A DNA stretch of 64,000 nucleotides, taken from Trichoplax sp. H2. Taxonomy: Eukaryota; Placozoa; Uniplacotomia; Trichoplacea. Below the pieces are notes generated by a model, which made no database searches, had not been told where the DNA came from, and saw nothing but the letters and a program-made list of their open reading frames with translations. Position 1 is the stretch's first letter. Each line of letters starts with the position of its first letter. The position numbers and the translations under genes were made by a program. The stretch covers positions 310,001-374,000 of the forward strand of contig NOWV01000002.1 in assembly GCA_003344405.1 (NCBI GenBank), written 5' to 3'. Shown piece after piece: positions 25,647 through 37,655 of this stretch.

Positions 25647-26213
25647 TTAAATGGGGATCTCTTCATTATCAATTAAGCTTGATCCATCGCGTTTCCTACG
25701 AAACGTCATGTAACCAACCAACGCCTTTAGAGTGAAATACAAAGAGATTCCAGCAATGATGCTGAAAACGATAATAACACCAGTATTCCATGCTAATGAA
25801 GCACTAACTATAGCAATTACACCACAAGATCCGGTTATAATAGAAGTAAATGTTAAAATACGGGCGAAATACTGTGTGTAGTACTCGCCCTTGGCAACAC
25901 CAGAGTGATATTCTTTTCCATCGATAAATAAATCAAAATTGGAAAAAAATGGAAGGGTCCAAGCATTGTAAATTAATTCAAGATTATGACCTTCTTCTTC
26001 AAATTGATAACAGCCCCATTCAAAGACCGGCGACCACGTACAAAAGTTGACTTTATAGCGGTAACGTGTATCCTTAATTTTTAATTCTAATTCCCATATA
26101 CTTAATATCGGCATTATACAACCGTATAAATTGATGAGAAGTATTGTCTCTTCATCACTATTTGGCGCCTTTAAACTAGGTCGCCATTCGTATTCATAAT
26201 CGCACAGACGCAT
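25647..26213 (-). CDS. Two-pass membrane protein, unrecognised family, copy C
   Basis: Single-exon frame of 188 aa with ATG at 26213-26211. The N-terminal domain (about 1-115) carries CTWSPVFEWG, EEGHNLELIYNAW and NFDLFIDGKEYHSG. GEYYTQYFARIL leads into the first membrane segment (about 117-142), and the second is at about 144-170. The tail is RRKRDGSSLIDNEEIPI, in which DGSSLI fits the acidic dileucine sorting pattern [DE]xxxL[LI]. Such a short motif can occur by chance. FIDGKEYHSG is closest to copy A (FIDGKEYYSD), while CxWSPxxEW is shared with copy B. This links all three as one family. The function is unknown to me. Confidence 0.82.
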   Translation of the reverse strand: MRLCDYEYEWRPSLKAPNSDEETILLINLYGCIMPILSIWELELKIKDTRYRYKVNFCTWSPVFEWGCYQFEEEGHNLELIYNAWTLPFFSNFDLFIDGKEYHSGVAKGEYYTQYFARILTFTSIITGSCGVIAIVSASLAWNTGVIIVFSIIAGISLYFTLKALVGYMTFRRKRDGSSLIDNEEIPI

Positions 26214-27473
26214 ATTGGACTCTACTTGTGTATACTGCAGTATAATAATTATTTAGCTTACAAAGTCTAAGAAAGAATACACACGTAGGGCAGTCTCAAC
26301 GTTGTCTACTATGACAAGACACTCTCTTGGCCAATCGATTGGTTCTAATATTGCAAATTATACGAGTACAACTTATACTATTTGGATACGATGAATAGCC
26401 TTTATAACTGCAATCACCATATAACATACGCGTCTATACTTCGTATATGTATTTTATCAATATAATTAAGAGTTTTAGGTAGTACAGTGTATGAATATAT
26501 TGCAAGAGTAATTTAATATATAATATAAATTATCTTAGCTTTGTTGTGATTGGAATTCGAGTATTGTATAGATGTTATATATAAGAGCTGTATTTTGCGA
26601 TGTTGCTAAATCGAGGTGTGTTTGTTCACTTTGCATTCGCTATACCCTATTATATAAATTTAGTTTAGTATCACAAGTTTGTATTCAAGTTCGATATCGA
26701 CAGTTTGTATCCATATATCCTTGAAATCAAAGTAAATGCTTCAATGTCTGCCACTCTATTAACCGGTATGGATAAACGCTCACAATTCTAAACAAATAAT
26801 TAATATCCAGCTAGCGATAATGATAAGACTTTGATACCAAATGATTCAATCACTAGCTATCCGCTGCAACATCTATCCAATATCGTATAATAGGAAAAGT
26901 TTGCCTCGGGCGCCTTAAGTTTTAACTTATCCTGTCAATAAGTTAAGAGCCGACATAAAGTTTAACTTTGGATTCCCATATGTGGTTGCCACACTGACAT
27001 CAGCAGAAATTTTCCACTACTGCTTACTGCTTACTGTACTATGGTGTACTCTACTGTAGCCATCTCATACTGTACTATGTATGGTATGGGTGGTACAGGC
27101 CAGCATGATTTAACTTTACCTCATACGTACTTTAGCTAGGATGGACTGACTACTTAAAGCTAATGGGTTACGGACCGAACCAGACCGGACCAGACCCCAT
27201 GTCATTCTCTGTACAGTACGAGAAAAGTCTTCCACAGTTTGTACAGTACAGTACTGTACTGTACTGTACTGTACAGTGTACAGTACAGTAAAAAGTATGG
27301 TACTGTACATACTGCACTGTGGACTTCGAAGAGGAAAAAGCTTGTCGACTTTCGCCTTTACCAACTACCAATTGCACTTCTAAAGTAAAAAGTAAATGAT
27401 TTCGTGTTAGCTCCACCACTGAATTTGTTGCTATTCATTAAGCAGTTTATTATTGATATCGTGTATTACTGAG
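26214..27473. other. Intergenic gap with palindrome cluster
   Basis: No gene is seen. The stretch 27010-27310 is rich in TACTGTAC-type units, densest at 27239-27297, about 180 bp before the start codon of the next gene. Two overlapping minus-strand frames here (about 27116-27419) are read through the palindromes and are not called. Confidence 0.55.
27239..27310. repeat. TACTGTAC/GTACAGTA palindrome array
   Basis: About 60 bp of nearly continuous GTACAGTAC and ACTGTACTGT units, followed by further single units to about 27310. The array is close to a perfect inverted repeat and could form a long hairpin. It sits just upstream of the small lysine-rich gene. Confidence 0.75.
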
Positions 27474-28692
27474 ATGCCGTCCAAACGTAAATCAAATCAC
27501 AAAAATTCCCCATCTAAAGCCGCTTTTAAAGTTACTAAAAAGACCAATAAAATTAGTAGAGATAATCCCAATCGTAGCCGAAATGATAATTATAAGAAGA
27601 ACAACAAGGTAAGCATAAGATCTTGGTTTAACTTTGCATGTTGAAATGATAAAAATGAGACGATTGCAAGTACTTTACTTTGCATTATTATCAGGAACAT
27701 TGGTCAGCAGTTTTATTTTGCTTACAAATCGATCTCGCTGCGGCAAATGATATCACCGTAGTAACATTCTTTTCTACATGATACGCTCGTAGATACCAAA
27801 TGTAACCAACTCGCTACGATGATACAGTATGTAAGAATACAATAGTTGCAATCCAAGATACAGTATAACACAGACATAAATCCTATATCAAGCACCCTCG
27901 CGTCATAAAATTAAAATTCATACATTGTGGATTAGATTAAATTTCAAGAACTACAGTACTACAAAAAGTAAGACAGCAAATACAGTATCTGTTATGCTGT
28001 TAACGTTTGATATGCATGCACAATACTATTGAGTAGGTGTACAAGAAGAGCGAAAACTGTCGAGTGCATACTGAAAATGAAGTAATATTCTCTAGCTTCT
28101 ACTATACTGTACAGTATCATAATGTTACTACATTATACGTATTTGAAGATGCACCATGGCCCTATGGCTAGTCACTGATTTGTAAAGTAGTTCTTAATAT
28201 AATTATTGACCTTTTCTCAGGTAAAACATCAAGCTAAGAAGATAATGGAAGAGTTAACGCATGGAAATGATCTCTATAACATATCACAGACACCAAAGAA
28301 TCAACAGAAGACCAAGGAAACAACAGTTCGGGTATTTACGCAACGATCTAATAACACTAGTAAACAGCACTTCTAGTTTACATTCTGTTTACTCAAAATC
28401 ATGCTTGGTAGAATGAATAAACAGTAACTAGAGCTTTAAATAACTGTATCAGTTCAGTCAGCTATAGCAGTGTGTCGTATCTATATAGTGTCATCATGAC
28501 ATTCGTATATTATCCTAGGCTTTTTTGATGTATAATTAAACCAATAATACCATGAAAAATCTGCATTCTACAAAAGTAATTAAAAGTATTTACTATTTGT
28601 AATTTGTTTTAATATAGAAATCCGTACTGGACCGCATCCAGAAAAGCATCGTCGATATAAATAGCGCTATTGATGCATTTGAGAAGCTATGA
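27474..28692 (+). CDS. Small lysine-rich protein, possibly RBIS-like
   Basis: Three exons (27474-27608, 28221-28331, 28618-28692) splice with phase-0 junctions to 106 aa. The protein is strongly basic. The first half is rich in Lys, Asn and Ser (MPSKRKSN, FKVTKKTNK, YKKNNKVKHQAKK). A helical segment IMEEL follows, and the C-terminus is DINSAIDAFEKL. Size, basic N-terminus and an acidic helical end resemble the ribosomal biogenesis factor RBIS (C8orf59), a nucleolar protein of about 100 aa acting in 60S assembly. The match is by general pattern only, and another small nucleolar protein is possible. The clean phase-0 splicing and good consensus sites support the gene itself. Confidence 0.7.
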
Positions 28693-29926
28693 CTTAGATT
28701 AATTATTTTGTATTTCACAAGTATAACATGATAACCCTCAAGATATTTTGCTGGCCGAAGATTATCCTAATATTATTAACGATTCAATCAACAGTAACTC
28801 TATAGGTGTACCCGTGTTCCTAGAAATATATGCAAACCAAGACTTGTAATTCATATACATCATAGGGTGCAGTACAACATTATTATTCCAACTGTACAGT
28901 TTTAGCTTCTTTAGATATGAGCCGTACTGATGATACTGTAAATTATTATCCTGCGATACTACATTACACATTACATAGTATAATTTATCTACTAAAGCTA
29001 TACTGTATGTGTAAATAAAAGCTTTTTATCTAGGAACTAGCTTTATGCAGTACTGCGTCAAACCTATTGTAATCCCACATGCATTGAATTCATACAGTTT
29101 ACATTTTACATTACATTCAATGCTGACATTGTCTCACGTACTTGTAGTAATTTCACTAATTTTGGCATCAATACATTTTACAATACAGTACTACTACAGC
29201 ATATCTACGCTGTTAATAAAGCCTTGTCATATAGTATCGTGAAAAGCTTTCTTAGGAAAGTGCCAATCAGTTTGATCATTAAAATCACATTCTCATTCAA
29301 TTTACATATTTATTGAAAATCTTATTACAATTATTCGTCCATGGCTCTTTGTGCAATGCCAATAATATTACTGAATTATGTGTCAAATTACTCCGCAACT
29401 CTTTAGCAATGTCAAAGCAATGCAATTTGTTTAATTCTTACTAAGACTTAGTAGGTTCTAGCTGTAAACACATGACAGATAATAAAAGTTCAATACAGAT
29501 TTTTCTAAGTTAGTTCTACAAGCGATTCTTTGCCGGTACTAGAATAAAGCTAAATAATTCAAGTAAACACTTCGTGTCGAAAATTTACCACAAAGTATAC
29601 TTTAAAAAGATACTTTAGAAACAAACTAATAATTGTAGTCACTGCCAATCTACGCGGTGGTGCATGTACATACAGTAGAAATAAATGTTTTTATGTTTTA
29701 AAATGTAATTAATTACTAGCAACATAATCTAATAAAAGATTCTATCGTATTTATAATGATCGTAGTAAATTCGCAACAAAGGAATAAACAAACTTTAGCA
29801 TTCATTAATTCATAAGCGTCACGCTATGGTACTTATACGTTGAAAAACATTGTTAGCAGTAATCGTAGAGATTCTTTATCGATTACAAAGAACAGGATAT
29901 TTGGATAAAAATATCAATTTCTAAGT
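28693..29926. other. Gap between convergent genes
   Basis: This stretch must hold the 3' UTR of the small basic gene (+) and of gamma-adaptin (-). Two short frames (about 28762-28971 and 29045-29242) have no support. Nothing else is seen. Confidence 0.55.
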
Positions 29927-32900
29927 TTAGTTACATTCAGCTGGAAAATTATTTATTTCACCCTGATCTTGTATAGTATTACCATTCATATTGAAAGACA
30001 ACTTAATCCTCATCCGGATGTTTTGCTAAAAAAATATGGTGATACTTAGAAAGTTGCATTTAAAGAATTAAGATCATTTGAAACGCACTTGTCTATAGTT
30101 TATACCTTATTTGGATTCGAGACTTTTAAGACTTGTGTTATCGAACCAGAATTGTTAGGCGGAACTACAGCTCCAGAAGGAGCAAGAATTTGTAACTGAA
30201 AAGACTTCAATAGTATAACAGCATATATCAATTTACAATCATTATTTTAACACAATCGTGTATAGCTAGAACAATATAGCAAATAAACCTACTCTAGGGA
30301 CAGCAGCTTGAAATACAAAGTCAGTAAAAGGAAAAGCTGTAGAGTTTGTAGCATTAAGTGTCATCTGTACAGTATTGTCAGGGTTAATGGTGGCCTTTTC
30401 AAAGTTAAAGTCTATTCTAAGACCATTTTTATCGTAAATATTCAAAGGTGGAATTTCTTTAATTGTAAGATATAAAAAAGAGCGACATCGACACATTAGC
30501 GAAAATTATCTTATTTATTATCAGATGTATGTGACAATAGCTATATATATACTGTATATGCATTATTAGTCAGTAAACACTAATTATTTGTACCTGGCGG
30601 CATAGCAGCAACAGGCTGGACCACTGAATCTTCATTGCTACTGCTACCTAATAGATCTAATAGTGCATTTCCTCCTACTAATGTTGAACACATTGAAAGT
30701 TAATGCATAGAATATAGTCGAACTGCAAGGCTATTATGGAATGGCAAGTAAAAGTATTTAAAGAAATTAATTTCATACTAGATGGGATATTATTTCCGCT
30801 CAGGATATCAGAATTAGCAGCACTATTATTTTGAGGTTGAGTTGGTTGCATCGATGGTATATCATCTCCAAGAAGATCAAGCAAGTCATTCGCCTAAAGT
30901 AGTTCATTTAGTGAACAATTATAATAGATTACAAGATGGTCCAATTATAACTAATGCAATCCGAATTTTCAATGTTTATTTAATGAGTTAATTCCAATTA
31001 CCTGTCCTCCAGTCGATGCAGCTGCAATCGGAATTGTATCTAGAATAATTCAATTTAATAATATTAATATCACATTATATTTGGCATTAATAAGTAAGTT
31101 TATCATTATGTTGCCGCTAATGAAAATAAAATGCTTTTAAATTACCACTAGTAGTTGCATCAGCCGATACAGGTGCTTCTGTTCCATCATTTTTTCCAAT
31201 ACGGGGCATTCTTTCCAGTAGGCCAGGTCTGAATGTATAACCCATATGTTAAACACAATAAATAAATAGCTTAGTCATTTTATTCAACAAACATGATCCA
31301 CAAATATCATAAATTGTACTTGTGCTCAGTCTATTATATCACATTAAAGGTATTGCATACCGAAGAGTATCATAACTTTTAAAGAGCGCACTATACTCAA
31401 CGGAACGTTGCTGCAACTCTAGATCCAGGCTATTAGTATATCGAGCAACTACTTCCTTGATACGGCTACAATAGAAAAGTAATTCAATAAATGCTGGAGC
31501 TATGGCGCACAATATCAAACTGTAAAAGAGAAAAGGTATCTACTATTTACCCTGCCGCTTTTGGAAAACGGGTACTCAATTTCATTAGGGCATTTAACGT
31601 GAAAGCCCGTGTTATAAATGACGTAACGGTATCGTTTAAGACGCTTTGTAGTAGATCCAAAACCCCATCTTCGTCAATCTGAAGCATAACAGCAAACTTC
31701 TATTGTTACTAACAGAACTTATGCAGTCAATCATCAATAACATCAATTTTCTATAACCTTGTGCGAGCCTTCTTCAACTGTTCCAGATATGAGTAAATCT
31801 CCATATTCTCCTAAGCACCAAATTGCTACCTGAGCAAGAGGTTGCTAAAATTGGCAGTAATGATATTATCGTAATATGTTTCAATCAAGTACGCATACGC
31901 TACACTTAAGGTCATATGAAATTGCAATCAAAAGTATTGAAGCATTATTTCAGACAGGCTCTTACCTTTGAGATATCTGCATACATTGCAAAGTATAGCT
32001 GTTGTGTTATGTAAGCGTGTAAATCACGCGATTCACTAACGGCATGGATAGAACTTGCTACAACTTCGTCATTGACGTAACTACCGCCCTATGTTGACAT
32101 GGATTCGGAAAATATCGTATTACATGCCGCTAGCATTCTATTATCATATTTTGTTTTACAGTACTTACAGCCTTTAACATTTGTAATATAGTATCTAATT
32201 GCCATTTCTTGTCAGGCGCATATCTATAGTTTGGGTAATAAAAATTAATTATTACAGCCTAATAATAGATAACCTTACTTTTTTCTCTGATATCGACAGC
32301 TTACTTGATAGCTGCTTGAAATATCCTGAGTGTTGCGAATGGCTTAAATTCGGAATCGGCTCTATTAAGGAAGTCTAATAATTCCTTTATCATAGTTTTT
32401 ACGTTAGATTCGTTGATTAAAGCAAACGACAGCTCCATTGCTCGCCTATGAAAACATTCGTTACGATAATTAATCCATTAGTACATATCTTAGTAAGAAT
32501 TGTTGATGCCAATAACTAACTTTCTAATGGAGATATCGTGATCTTTTAAGCAGTCAATTATAGTATTACGATGACGTTGCACGGCCGTATGGTCAATGCT
32601 AATCGTCTTTTGTAACGTTTTCAAAGCCACGTATCTAAACAGAGGTAAAAATATTTCAAAAACAAAGATTCCACACTAGCTTTTGAAGCAGTACTAAAAG
32701 CAATTATATATTGATTACCTGATATTCTTATCACTATTTAATAAGAATCTTCCCATGATGTTTACAGCAAGCACCTGTATAAGATTCATTAATTATTTAA
32801 CTGATGTAAAATTGTTAACCTATGTACATAGACGTAAATTATACTTACACGTAATCCACTTTCTGCTTTAATATCCATGATACACTGAACAGTTTGATAT

Positions 32901-34599
32901 AAAACAGCATTACCAGCATTATGACTACTCTCAGTGTTTGTGGCAACCTGGTGTATGATATCATTAAGGTATTTATTGAGAAACAAGAATTAATACAATC
33001 TTTATATTATACGAGTATATAAATTAAGATAAGAAATAATAAGATGAACGTCATTACTTGAGCCAGAATATCATTCATAGCCTCACTGCACTCTTGATCT
33101 TCTTTACCGAGAATTCTTAGTAGGTTTAGGATACGAATCTGAGTTGCAAGTAAGCAATATCTAGATATTATTTATCTGGAATATACCGTGCGTATGAGTG
33201 CTATAACCTAATTTAGGAGTATCATTAACCTGTAAGAAAGGATCACTAATGCCAGAAACATCATGATCTGGAGCATAGCCGGCCATAATCAAATTCTTCA
33301 GTAAGCGTATCAACTGAGGTGTCCACTAGGCATAACAAAATAAAAAAGTACACATTATTTAAGCAAGACTTTATCAATATGGCACTTTTAATGAAACTAA
33401 CCCTTCTGAAATGTGGCATAGTATCTGGCTTGACAGTACATATTTCCGTGATCAAAGCTACTGCAGTTAGTAGAACACCTGCAGGCATAATCATAAAAAC
33501 AATTAACACATCAATCGTTTCATAAAAACTTTAATAACTTCAATTTCCTAACCATGATTTTTTTCATTAAGCAATGAACGGGTGACAGGGATAAATATTT
33601 CAGATAATTCAGGAACCTTACGAACCATTCGTGTGGCACATAGAGCAGCCTATTTCATCACATACAAGATGTTTATTTATAATTTATTGAAAGGTGTAGA
33701 ATATTTCTATCTTTCTGAAAGAGCGTAATGTTTCAAAAGTAGGTTTGACCTTTTTCTTAATGTAAGCATTTGCTGACTTTAACAGTTTTTCCACTTCATT
33801 CGCGAGATCTCTACTCATCTCTGGAGAGCAAATGCTACAATAAAATGAAAATAAATCTCCCTCAGAGCTACGCAAAAGTAGTATAATTTATAGGCTAAGG
33901 TATAAATAGATTGTCCAGAGTAAATTACCTTCCTAATGTACATAAAGCAAGCCCGACAATGAACTGTGTTGAGTTATTCATATCACTGAAATGGAGTAGT
34001 AATAAGTTAGATAAGTGAAGCCAAGACATCATATTTCATTCCATAAACGTTCTAGTTAATTCTTGTATTTTATGCTACCGGAAGTTAATTGCATACTTTT
34101 TTAAGGAATTGGTGATAAGAATGTGGACATCTTGACGTTCGTCTAACAGAAGCATAGCGCCAAGATAACCGATTCGTTTATCCATAAAACGATTTGATGC
34201 AATCAACTTAAGGCACTCCAACTGTAGAGAAAAGGGCATTGATTACTAAGATTATTACTAGCCATTATAAAGACAATAAAATACAAATTGTTAATTTCAT
34301 GTAATTTATATCTATGGATAATAGAACAGTACCATTGCAAAACAGTTTATAGATAGTAGTCCTACAAATTAGTAGCTAAAAATCTAGATATGATATACCT
34401 GCCCGAAATGCGCTGGATAACCAAGCATATGGATATATAATAACTTAGCAACATTTCTGCATCTGAATTCGTTGTCTTCTTCTTTAAATGTGGTACGAAT
34501 AAGTGCACATTCCTTGTTGACAGCAGTACGCTCTTCCGCTGCGGTCTTGCAAGACCTTATTAGTCGTATTAATTCTTTCAAACGCATAGGAATCGGCAT
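29927..34599 (-). CDS. AP1G1: AP-1 complex gamma-adaptin
   Basis: Twenty-four exons splice in frame to 799 aa (human AP1G1 is 822). They begin 34599-34399, 34221-34097, 33985-33929 and 33834-33750; the last are 30195-30106 and 30025-29927. The start is ATG 34599 ([10 protein letters not shown]), matching the family N-terminus. Residues 1 to about 580 form the alpha-solenoid trunk, with [36 protein letters not shown] and [12 protein letters not shown]. The hinge (about 590-690) carries two clathrin-box-like motifs, NDLLDLLGD at about 618-626 and NALLDLLGS at about 658-666. The ear (about 683-799) has [11 protein letters not shown] and ends [11 protein letters not shown]. As the large subunit of AP-1 it should recruit clathrin and accessory proteins at the trans-Golgi network and endosomes. 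Only one gamma gene is visible here. Introns are mostly 90-320 bp. Confidence 0.97.
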
Positions 34600-37500
34600 A
34601 GTGCTCAAATTTCACCTAGTTATAGGGCTGAAATTAAGGGGAGGGTTAGTCATAATTTTATAAAATTGATGTACTCAAAAACATGTAAGCATGATTTTTA
34701 AAAACACTCTTTTGCTATTAGCAACATTATGCATGTCGATGTAAAATAGATAAAGTCTATAAGAAGAGTGGATATCATAAATTACTAAAAACACAGTTTA
34801 CGTATATTACTGTAGTTTATAATCATATTAAATATCAAGCATTACTAATTTATCACAAATTAGCTAATTGCCAAACTAATGAATATATTTAAATCATATT
34901 GACAGAGCATCTGACTACATAGCATTTAATTATTTGAAGTTAAAGTTGAAATGTAATCTATTTTGTGTACCAATAGTTGGCTAAATATATCAATATAAAT
35001 TCTAGCGGCACAGTGCAAAGTAACTCTATGGTATGGCTTCGAATAATGTCGAGGCACAGACAATATTTTAGATGATTCCTTTTCAAAGAATGTCGATATT
35101 ACTTTTAGTAATGAATCGCTACAGGATTATAAAGAAATGAAGCTCACTAAAGCACAGATTATGTAGCACAAATAAACTTTTATCTTTGTTGCAAGTAAAC
35201 CGCAACTATGACAAATCTTAAATAGTTTATATACTGTAATACTAATAGTTAAGTTATACAGTACATTAATATCATGCTGACAATATGTTCACATATATTC
35301 TTTTACACGCTGCTGTATACAGTTGTGTCAGCGTTGAAGCCTTTGCTCTAATAGCGAGCAGTGTTATAAGTCTCAATAATAGCAACTCTTTTAAAACTGC
35401 TTCATGAGCCAGGCTGATTTTACAGCTTCCGATTCTCCTTAAATTTCTCCAAATCTTCCACATCATGTAATCACAGTTTGCTACGCAATTACCATAATGA
35501 TAAGTAATATTGATTCTAATTTTCGATTGATTGTGTAATTATACGTCAATATTATCGATGGCCATGGTAATTTTGAGTGCAAACTACATGTACCGTGGAC
35601 AGCAGTCTAGGCGGTATAGTTTATTATTGCTGGTTCTTACGAAGAATTTGAATTAATAACAAAATGCCTAGCCATCCACGTTGTAATGGTAACAAATTCA
35701 ATTAGGATGATACGTAAGTCAAGGCGTTATCACAATGTTTTAACGTACTGAAAAAAATTCTTAAAGTTCCGTATGATCCAAGAATGGCATTACATTATCA
35801 CTATGACTACATATCGGTCTTCTTATATTGTAGAATGCTCGTTAAGATCTATGTTGCACTACCTAAGGGATTACTGTAACTTGTTGTGTTCATATACCAA
35901 GAGTTGATTAATCCACATTGTGGTGTGGCATAATCTCGGTATTCTCAATGCGGTTTATCAACAAGTACACCATTGATAGAATTATTAGTAAAATCCATTG
36001 CTTTTTCATCAAACGATCTCATTTTACTATGGAAAACTCAATATGAGCATATCTGCAAAAAAGGTAGCGACAGTATAAGAAAACTGACAATGTTCTCGAT
36101 CCATCGCTACACGGAGATTAGGGTCCCGCTGTTCTTTCTCCTGAAACGCCAACACCGTGATGATATACAGTAGTAGTAGTATCGAAGTTTGTATTATTCA
36201 AATCTAAGATTTATTCTTTGTATGACTTTGACTTGATTATCATCGTTTAGTGTTGTCTTATCCTACAACAATTATTCTATATTGAACTACAGTAAGTGTC
36301 TATGCAGTTTCTATTTTTGAAACTCAGTAACAGTAGCGTCATGATAGAAGACTATCATCAGCCTATAGTGTCAAGTATAAAAAGTTATCAATGTAAAGAA
36401 AGCTAAAGCATCCATTAATGGTCATTCATTAAACTTATTCCTCAGTAGTTTCTAGCTAGACAGTACATCAATTACGGCCAAGGGTAGGTAGGGGTGCAAA
36501 GAGTTTCGCCAGAAAATACAGAACAGAATCAGCAGATTGTGCTGTACAGTAGTATGACTATCAACTTTAGACAGTCCAGTAGGAGCGTTATCTTTTTCTC
36601 TATTTTAGAGTAGACTACAACTGGTCAGAGCGACTATAGATAGATAGATTGGCATTTCATCAGCGCTCTCATTACCTTACAAAGCTTTGCACTATTCAAA
36701 ACATTAGTAATCTTGGCTTAAAACAAGACACTACTGGATTTGACTTTGACGACAGGATGCTCAAATACAGGTCAAATCAAGGCGGTTTTTATCATCCTTT
36801 CTATACGAACAACATGTCTATTCTACAAGATGAAATACAACTTACCACTGTAGTAATAATAACAGAAGGAATAAATGACTTGGATAGAGTGATTGCTATC
36901 ACACAGTTGAAGTTTATAAGTTCAGAAAATAGTGAAAATAATGAGTTGAAATTTCCACTTGCGAACTCAGATGGTGGCCATCTTCTCAGAGGAAAAAATC
37001 ACGCATGCGCCCAATACCTGTACAGCCCATGGGCGCTCCGATAGTTGATACTGTGTTAGTATGGTACACGGAAATTATGAGAGGTTGAGCTGTCAAGTGT
37101 TTTGCACAGCACTCTATACTCTACAGTGAATACTACGCTCTATGCATACTGTACTATAGCAAAGGATACTTGGAGTATAGTAGTACAGGATACTTCTGGA
37201 CAAAAATTGATGACACCCGTAATATGTACTCAACGATAGATAGGAAATTTATAGTACCAGAGATGACTGTACTGAAGAAGACCTTGAAGTAGCCCACCAA
37301 TACATGACTAAATTTTACCTTTCACTTTAATCCATGAATGCAGTCATGGCTGTTCAGTGAAAAGTATAGAGAGAGAAAATCACTAGCAAAAGTGATGTCA
37401 CGTAGCTAGAGTGCTGTCGCGGCGCATCCATAGAGATATTTTTTGCATACATTTTTTTCATACATCTACTACTTGTAGGAATGGGCGCATCAAACAGTCA

Positions 37501-37655
37501 ATATTTGGAGGACCGACGGTGAACATGTGCTGGGTCATTCAGCACTTGTTACACTCTAAACTCACTCACATAGGCGTGAGTCACAACCCTGGGCAATTTG
37601 TAATGCTATACTGTGATATACAGTACAGTAGTAATACAGTACAGTATGGTACGGC
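34600..37655. other. Gap without a convincing gene
   Basis: Upstream of gamma-adaptin (minus strand) lies its promoter, with no obvious core motif. An open frame of 131 codons at 36649-37044 (+) starts with TTG; from its first ATG at 36757 it would encode about 95 aa. It has no similarity I recognise and no clear splice partners. The rest is AT-rich and featureless until the tandem repeat that begins near 37656. Confidence 0.45.

Noticed and set aside
27116-27419. Two overlapping minus-strand frames rich in Tyr, Cys, Thr and Val
   Set aside because: They are read straight through the GTACAGTA palindrome array; the residues are just the translated repeat.
34600-34608. Three extra residues at the gamma-adaptin start
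   Set aside because: They depend on a TTG start. ATG at 34599 matches the family N-terminus (MP-P-RL-ELI).
36649-37044. 131-codon plus-strand frame
   Set aside because: Starts with TTG; from the first ATG only about 95 aa remain. No splice context, no similarity, composition not clearly coding.
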